64,000 nt of DNA, from assembly GCA_036873135.1 (NCBI GenBank), contig JAPTYO010000007.1, positions 17,962,763-18,026,762 on the forward strand, written 5' to 3'. The translations under genes were made by a program, and so were the position numbers. The stretch is from Clarkia xantiana subsp. parviflora (Eukaryota > Streptophyta > Magnoliopsida > Myrtales > Onagraceae). Positions 58,270-64,000 of this stretch are shown here, in pieces (the first letter of the stretch is position 1; every line of letters starts with the position of its first letter). The notes under the pieces are model-generated. The model had not been told where the DNA came from and did not search any database. It worked only from the letters and a program-made list of their open reading frames with translations.

Positions 58270-61200
58270 TCATTGCAGCTTCAGACATTCTACTGTTGGT
58301 GAAACTCTAAGGATGTTATTTGTTATGGCACCCTTTGTCATTGTCTCCTTCTGTGGATCGATCTTCCATTGACCATCAATTATGAACTTAATCTGCACAA
58401 CCACAACCACAAAAGGAATTGGCTTTGATGCCTTTGTTACAATCATAACGTAGAGGTCAAATTTTACACACCTCATACGTCCCGGGATATAGCCAAAGTG
58501 TTGTTGACCAGTGCTTAGATTTCCTGGAACAAGAAGTAATCAATATCACGAAATTGTCACTATTGTTCTACTGCTAACTAAATTATAGAGGAGATTCGAG
58601 TGTCACGGGAGGCAAAATGTTTCAAAATCTTAAGAGTTAGATGCCAATTGCAAAAACATGATGCAAGACACCTTGAAGGTGGGCTGTCTGTGGAATTAGG
58701 TAATTCCTCAGGGTCCATTTTGATCCGGTGTTCCCAGCCGTTAAAGCTCCCAGTCACCTCCACAATTTCTCCTTCCCCATTATACTGGATCTCAACCTAA
58801 TTAATTATACACACTGATTTCATCATCTTTCAAGAAAACATGATCTAAAGCATACTGGACTAAGTAAATTAATTCCACCAACCCGACAATAATTTCCACA
58901 AAAATGTCAACTTAGTCATGGTGTACTCTAAAATCATAAATGAGCAACTACAGACAGACACCAGATTTCCGTCTGAACCAATAAAAAAAGCAGTTGCAAG
59001 TGAAGCATTAAGAGATGGACGAATCACACCTCTTCTAATCCGGAAAGGCTCTCTTCAGCAGCTTGTAATTCCGCATCTTTTTCCGAAATTAGCTTTAGAG
59101 CTTTACTGATCTCACTCTCAGCTCTCTCTTGAAGGGCTGATAGAGCAAGCTGACATAGAAAAATAGTAAACTGAGTTGAAGTACTTACTTAAGCAGCATA
59201 TTTCTTTTAAGTTAACTGGCATACTGCCAATGAGTGACAGACTCAAAAAACAATGTGGAACCTCAAGAAGGAAAAACTGAAAAATAACTTCATCTTTTTG
59301 AAAATTGTAACATTTCTGAACTTTGTTAGTCATAGAGTAATATAGATACACAGCTCATGCATGGCAAACACTACACTGGCAAACACAGATCAGCACCGCA
59401 ACAATGCACTTCAATATTCAACAACTGATGAACCTCGACAATGACAAAAGTCCACTTGTTCTCTTATTAAGCATTTCATTTCATTTCCATTAAAATGATC
59501 AATGTATAATAAGGGAAAAGTACCTTTTCTTGCTCAATCAGTTCCTTTAGCCGTGATAATTCTGATTCCTTTTGATGCTGCAAGCATAAAAAACCCAGCA
59601 AATACACATTTCTCAGTAAATATGAACAGAGGTGAGCTACTAAGGGAAAACTTCATGTGATATAGGCCTCAGTGATACATTATGTATATGTATATTTGGA
59701 GATGGTGAGCATCAGTACCAGCATCTGCTTGAGGTGACTAATCTCAGCCAGGCCCTCCTGATTGTTTAGCTGCATTTCAGAAACCACATCAAGAAACTTT
59801 TAAGAGTTACACTATTTCTTAGGTACTCAATGTACACAATACAGAACTAGTAAGTGCAGCAGTGAAACCTTAGCATCTATAGCCATGTCTAAATCAGCAT
59901 CCACCGGTTGTCCGTCTCTATTGTTGTTTGCCCTAAAGTTTATTTCCAACAAACTTAATATGTTAGAAACTACAATAATTCAATCTCTCTTTGATAAACT
60001 GTACTATGAACAGATGAGAACTACTAACCCGAGATTGTTTTCTAGTTTTGTGGCAGTGATCTGATTCAACATTGAAGAACTTTCACTCCCATCAAGATTT
60101 TCTAGTTGCATCTTGTCAGACGTATCCAGCGGGATGTCTATCTTATTTTCATTCTTAGTGAACTCCACATTAATGAGTTCTTGCTCTTCATCACGAGTAT
60201 GATCGATTATCCCTGAGCATTTCAATAAATATGAACATAAACATGCCATTGCATAACACGATCTGATAAATCTTTACTAAAATTAGATATGAACATGAAA
60301 ATAACACGGAGCATATACATATAAATACATAAATGCTGTTCAGATTTGTGAAATGACCATCTAAGAAGCCCATGTCTGCGCAATGCACAGGATTAGGCCT
60401 CGAGTGAACTCCGCTTGAAAGAAAATCAACCAACTTACCTTCAATTGGATCGAGGTAGCCATTATCCATAAACTTTGCCACCTTTTCTTCTAAAGATGAA
60501 CTTGAGTAATGTTTGAAGGACGTGTCATTGTCTGCATTGACAATGGAATTTGAACTCGGTTTACTTGAATAGGTCTCTGCCAAAGACGCATCAGCACTGG
60601 AGGGCATGTCTATACTACTTGAACTTAAACTATCAACCACATCAAGCGTAGATACTTCCTCATCATCTACTACCAAGTTTTCGTTACTAGATTTTCCCAA
60701 AGAATTATCATCACTTGAGGGAATGACTCCACTACTTGATTCCGAATTATCAACAAGACCAAGACTAGAGGCTTCTTCAACTTCAAATACCATGTTTTCA
60801 GAAGTTTCTGCACGAACCGGTGTACCGACGTCGTAAATAATTTCCATTGTTTTCTGATAATCACCAAAATCTTCCTCCCTAATTGATCCTTCAGTTACTG
60901 ACTGTATGTCTCTCAAAATACTATCCTCAGACTGAGATATTTCTTCTAAGGTCAGAATAGCTGACAGATCCTCATTTGATAAACTATTGCCATCAGAGGG
61001 AAGAGCAGAACCCACATCAAAATTAGCTGATAGGTTTTCCTTTGCAGAGATTCCATTAGACAAGCACATTTGTTCAGCCAGACTGTCCATCTTCTCATCC
61101 TGACCTTTTAGATCAGACAACACAAAGCTATCAATTAGTAAAGGCTGGAATTGTACTAATATGCACCAAACAGTAAAGATAACAAATATTGACCTTCTAA

Positions 61201-62174
61201 TGCTTCTTTATTCTCAGAAGCAGCTAGCAGCAGCTGCTTTTGGATTTTGTGCCCTTTCAATCCATCAGCTTGCAAGTTCTTGGATTCAGCAAGAAGTTCC
61301 CCAACAAGTTTATACCCTCGCCGCCTTACTATATTTGCAAGGTCAGTCCTGCAGATTCAAGGCTTCAAGCAACTATTTTTTACCCATAACTCCACATAAA
61401 AACTTTATCAACAGCCAAGTAACACATAAGACTACAACTTATAGCATCGCATGATCAAAACACATAATTCTTCCAGTTTTCCAGAATTAAGAATGAATGT
61501 TTGTCCCTTGTTAAACAAAGAACTACACAAACCTTGAGAACATAAAAATCACACTGTTGCTTATTAGGCAACAACTGAATCAACCAGGATAAATTTCAGT
61601 GTAGGATTTTCCTCTCAATATGTGCTCATCTAAAAAGTGGCCATCATCCTCTGCATGTTAGCAACAGTAAGTGAATACCAGTTCCAACTGTCTTCAGATC
61701 TCAAGATTAATCATGTAGGCATGTAGTTTACAACTAAACTTAGACAGACATAAGCCGCTACTAACTTAGGCATACAGATACAGACATTGAGCAGAAAGCA
61801 GTCGAAAAAGTGTCCAACCTTCCGTGCAGTGAAAGCTCCTTCGTGGACGGAACATGGTCCTCCGGAAGTCCTACTGAGTATAAAAACTGCTTTATCTCAT
61901 CTAGCAGCTCCACATTGCTCATTACCTTCCTACCACTCCTATTTATAGAAACAATTCAACACTCAATGCACTTGAAATTGAACAACAAACAACAGGAGCT
62001 TGAAACAAATAGAAATTGAAAGAACCTAGATTTTTGGCTGGCGGTGGCACGAATGGCGAAGCGCTCGGTCGTGAAAAGGATCTTGGGGCGGTGCTCATGG
62101 CAGAAGCTGAGATATGGTTTATGGAAAGAGCGGGAGAGGGTGAGGGAGCTCGGAAAGTTGAGAGCGGCGGCCAT
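58270..62174 (-). CDS. PTST3-like: PTST3-like protein (PROTEIN TARGETING TO STARCH family; coiled coil plus CBM48)
   Basis: A plastid protein that helps start starch granules by binding glucan through CBM48 and partners through coiled coils; it has no catalytic activity. Twelve exons on the minus strand (62174-62026, 61938-61819, 61348-61194, 61104-60439, 60212-60029, 59932-59869, 59769-59719, 59577-59524, 59149-59030, 58796-58672, 58523-58472, 58392-58270) join in phase to 620 residues. Residues 1-45 resemble a transit peptide. Residues 52-110 are the conserved block with [15 protein letters not shown] and [14 protein letters not shown] large Ser/Asp/Glu-rich exon 4 (about 140-363) is low in complexity. 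Residues 447-520 are heptad-rich ([20 protein letters not shown]). Residues 520-612 are CBM48 ([28 protein letters not shown]). An in-frame ATG at 62279 is an alternative start. It resembles At5g03420 (PTST3), from memory. Confidence 0.9.
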
Positions 62175-63215
62175 GGAAGAGCGGAGAGGGAGGCGAACGC
62201 ATCTAGAGGCCGCGGATTCAGCGGGAAAGGAAACGATTAGGAAATTGACATTCAGCAAATTGCAGGGAAGTGAGGTCAAATGAATGAATGGTAATGCAGA
62301 TGCAGTGCAGCAGAAGAGAAGAAACTAGAAAGACTTCCGTAGTTCAGTTAAAATGTTCTGGAAGGAAGATACATTCCGTTACCGTCACCAATTTTGACCA
62401 CACGAGTACCAATTCGTGCAAGAAAAAATGATTAATTGCAAAATACCCCAACTTCATTAGTAGAACTCCTTAATCCCAAAAACTATTAGGTTATGCATTT
62501 TATGATACTATGAAGGGAATATTACGTTTTTAATATCCTATTAATTATCACTCATTTACTTTTTAATATCTAAAACATTTTTTTATTTCAACTACCTCAA
62601 CTATGATTTATTTAATTTTATATTTAAAGTATAATTATTTATTGACACATGACTCAATTAACCTAATTAGGAGTTCATCGTGACTCGAGCTCATACCAGA
62701 CATGATCACCTAGTCTGAGTTTGGGAGGTCATGTTTAGCATGATCTCAGATCAAGGCGTTCTCTCTAACTCGGTCAATTGATTCATAACAAATATAGAGT
62801 TTTGATCGGTTAATGTTAGTTAGTGGTTCGAACCGCTCGAGTTCGTAATAGATATGGTCTCACAAACCAGTTAACCGTGTCCGATATAGACTCAAGCCAA
62901 AGCAAGCTTCTAAACTAGGTAATATATTTTTTTAGAAATTTAATAGGTTAGGTGAATCCTAGTAGGTCTACCCGTAGTCTAGTTGAATTTACAAATAATG
63001 AATCAAGAAGTAAGATTTGGATGAAATAAAAAGGAATCGAGAAGTAAGATTTTGGCAAATTTATAAGGTTGGGTCAAATTAAGCCTAAATTGAAAGCCCT
63101 GCCAAATGGCCGAAGGACTAAAAGCCCATCTTCTACCACATGCAGGCTTACTCGCGGACAGTTCAATCTCTCTAATCTATCTAAATCTAAAAATTATATG
63201 ATTCTGCACGATCAA
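62175..63215. other. Upstream region of the PTST3-like gene and AT-rich spacer
   Basis: The first 200 bp probably contain the 5' UTR and core promoter. Beyond about 62430 the DNA is AT-rich without a recognised gene. Confidence 0.45.
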
Positions 63216-63560
63216 ATTAGGTAATGATATTTTTGGCAAAATAATAATTATAATAATTAAGTAATGATATATACAATTTTAATCTTATGTGTATCCATAT
63301 AACACGTGTCATAATAGACGATTTTTGAATTTTATAACATACTAGAAAATATACAATAATATTATGTAATTTTAATATCTATTAATATATTTTCATTTTT
63401 ATTTTCTCTAATATGATCTATTTTTTTAATTTTGTAATTAAATAATTATAAATTTTTTTGCGGTACTCTGGTTTAGTAATAGTTTTGTTCATGAAAAGAC
63501 ATTTCAAATGACATTAACATATCATTGAAATATAATAACATAGAAAATTAATCAACAATA
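63216..63560. repeat. Dispersed AT-rich repeat, copy C
   Basis: It shares ACACGTGTCATAAT, TAATTTTAATATCTA and TACTCTGGTTTAGTAA with copy A in the same order. Confidence 0.45.
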
Positions 63561-63680
63561 AATTACTAATTTTTTTAATATATTAATTTTAAAACGACTC
63601 TTTATATAAAATTTAACTTGAATTCTCATTTAATTTAAATTATATTAATAGACGGATTCATAAAATTCTAAAATGATCAA

Positions 63681-63756
63681 GGGTATGGTGTAGCTTGGTA
63701 GAGTGGTCATTTTATACATGCTATAGGTGTAAGGGTTTAATTCCTTGCGCAACTCC
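63681..63756 (+). pseudogene. tRNA-like sequence or SINE head
   Basis: An A-box-like TAGCTTGGTAGAGTGG and a B-box-like GGTTTAATTCC lie about 40 bp apart on the same strand, as in a tRNA gene. The arms do not fold into a complete cloverleaf and no SINE tail is clear. Confidence 0.3.
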
Positions 63757-64000
63757 AAATACTTGATACCTTATGGTAAGATTGATGATTGCAACCATAA
63801 AATATAGAATGTATATCATAATTTGGATTTATATCATTTTTGTTTCTTAGTGGAAGAACAAATCAAAGTGCTGACTTTTTTATGTTTTCGTTCTTTGCTA
63901 TGCTAAGCTGTTGGGACTTGGTACCAGCTTTGTAAAAAAACTGTTGGGACTATTTTACATTTTAATTTAATATCCATGCTTATTTCATGGCTGTCAATTT
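63757..64000. other. Window end, nothing recognised
   Basis: AT-rich sequence without a gene or clear repeat. Confidence 0.4.

Overview
This window is nuclear DNA of a flowering plant, most likely a eudicot. The evidence is intron-rich genes with GT/AG junctions and AT-rich intergenic DNA, a DYW-class pentatricopeptide gene, a plant-type tRNA-Leu, plant cell-wall and starch genes, and two LTR retrotransposons of the plant Ty3/gypsy (Tat-like) type. I cannot name the species.

Layout. An LRR receptor kinase of the FLS2/EFR/XA21 type lies at 1.8-5.0 kb (+), and a secreted xyloglucan endotransglucosylase/hydrolase at 7.1-8.7 kb (-). From 9.6 to 38.2 kb the DNA is dominated by mobile elements. 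These are two MITE-like inverted-repeat elements, a 10.3-kb LTR retrotransposon (12276-22592, 5-bp target duplication CGTTA), a 1.3-kb fold-back element carrying four tRNA-Asp-like modules (25400-26727, 9-bp target duplication), and an 8.05-kb LTR retrotransposon (30119-38168, target duplication TATAT) whose 871-bp LTRs look identical. The right third holds housekeeping genes: an intronless DYW PPR protein (41.3-43.6 kb, +), tRNA-Leu(UAG) (44.1 kb, -), a 16-exon FAD synthase-like gene (46.2-51.0 kb, +), a plastid DUF4079 membrane protein (51.6-53.3 kb, -) and a 12-exon PTST3-like starch protein (58.3-62.2 kb, -). A third long-TIR element (57286-57987), a Helitron end and a dispersed AT-rich repeat family lie between and around these genes.

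How the parts relate. The host genes act in separate processes: immune or surface perception, wall remodelling, organelle RNA editing, flavin cofactor synthesis, a plastid membrane function and starch granule initiation. They do not form one pathway. The FAD synthase and PTST3-like pair recalls neighbouring Arabidopsis loci and may be an ancestral linkage.

The most unusual content is in the retroelements. Element 1 encodes, on its sense (minus) strand, a 993-codon frame with scrambled domains: RNase H, second RNase H, gag, protease, then a second gag-like part. Antisense to this it carries a clean five-exon, 672-codon gene whose splice phases all agree. A 131-bp double-hairpin satellite separates the two convergent units. 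Element 2 lacks any polymerase or integrase, keeps only a gag-like frame with a duplicated zinc-knuckle block, retains a decayed exon of the same antisense gene, and carries a 66-bp satellite array. All exon joins were made by eye from GT/AG sites and phase; there is no transcript evidence here.
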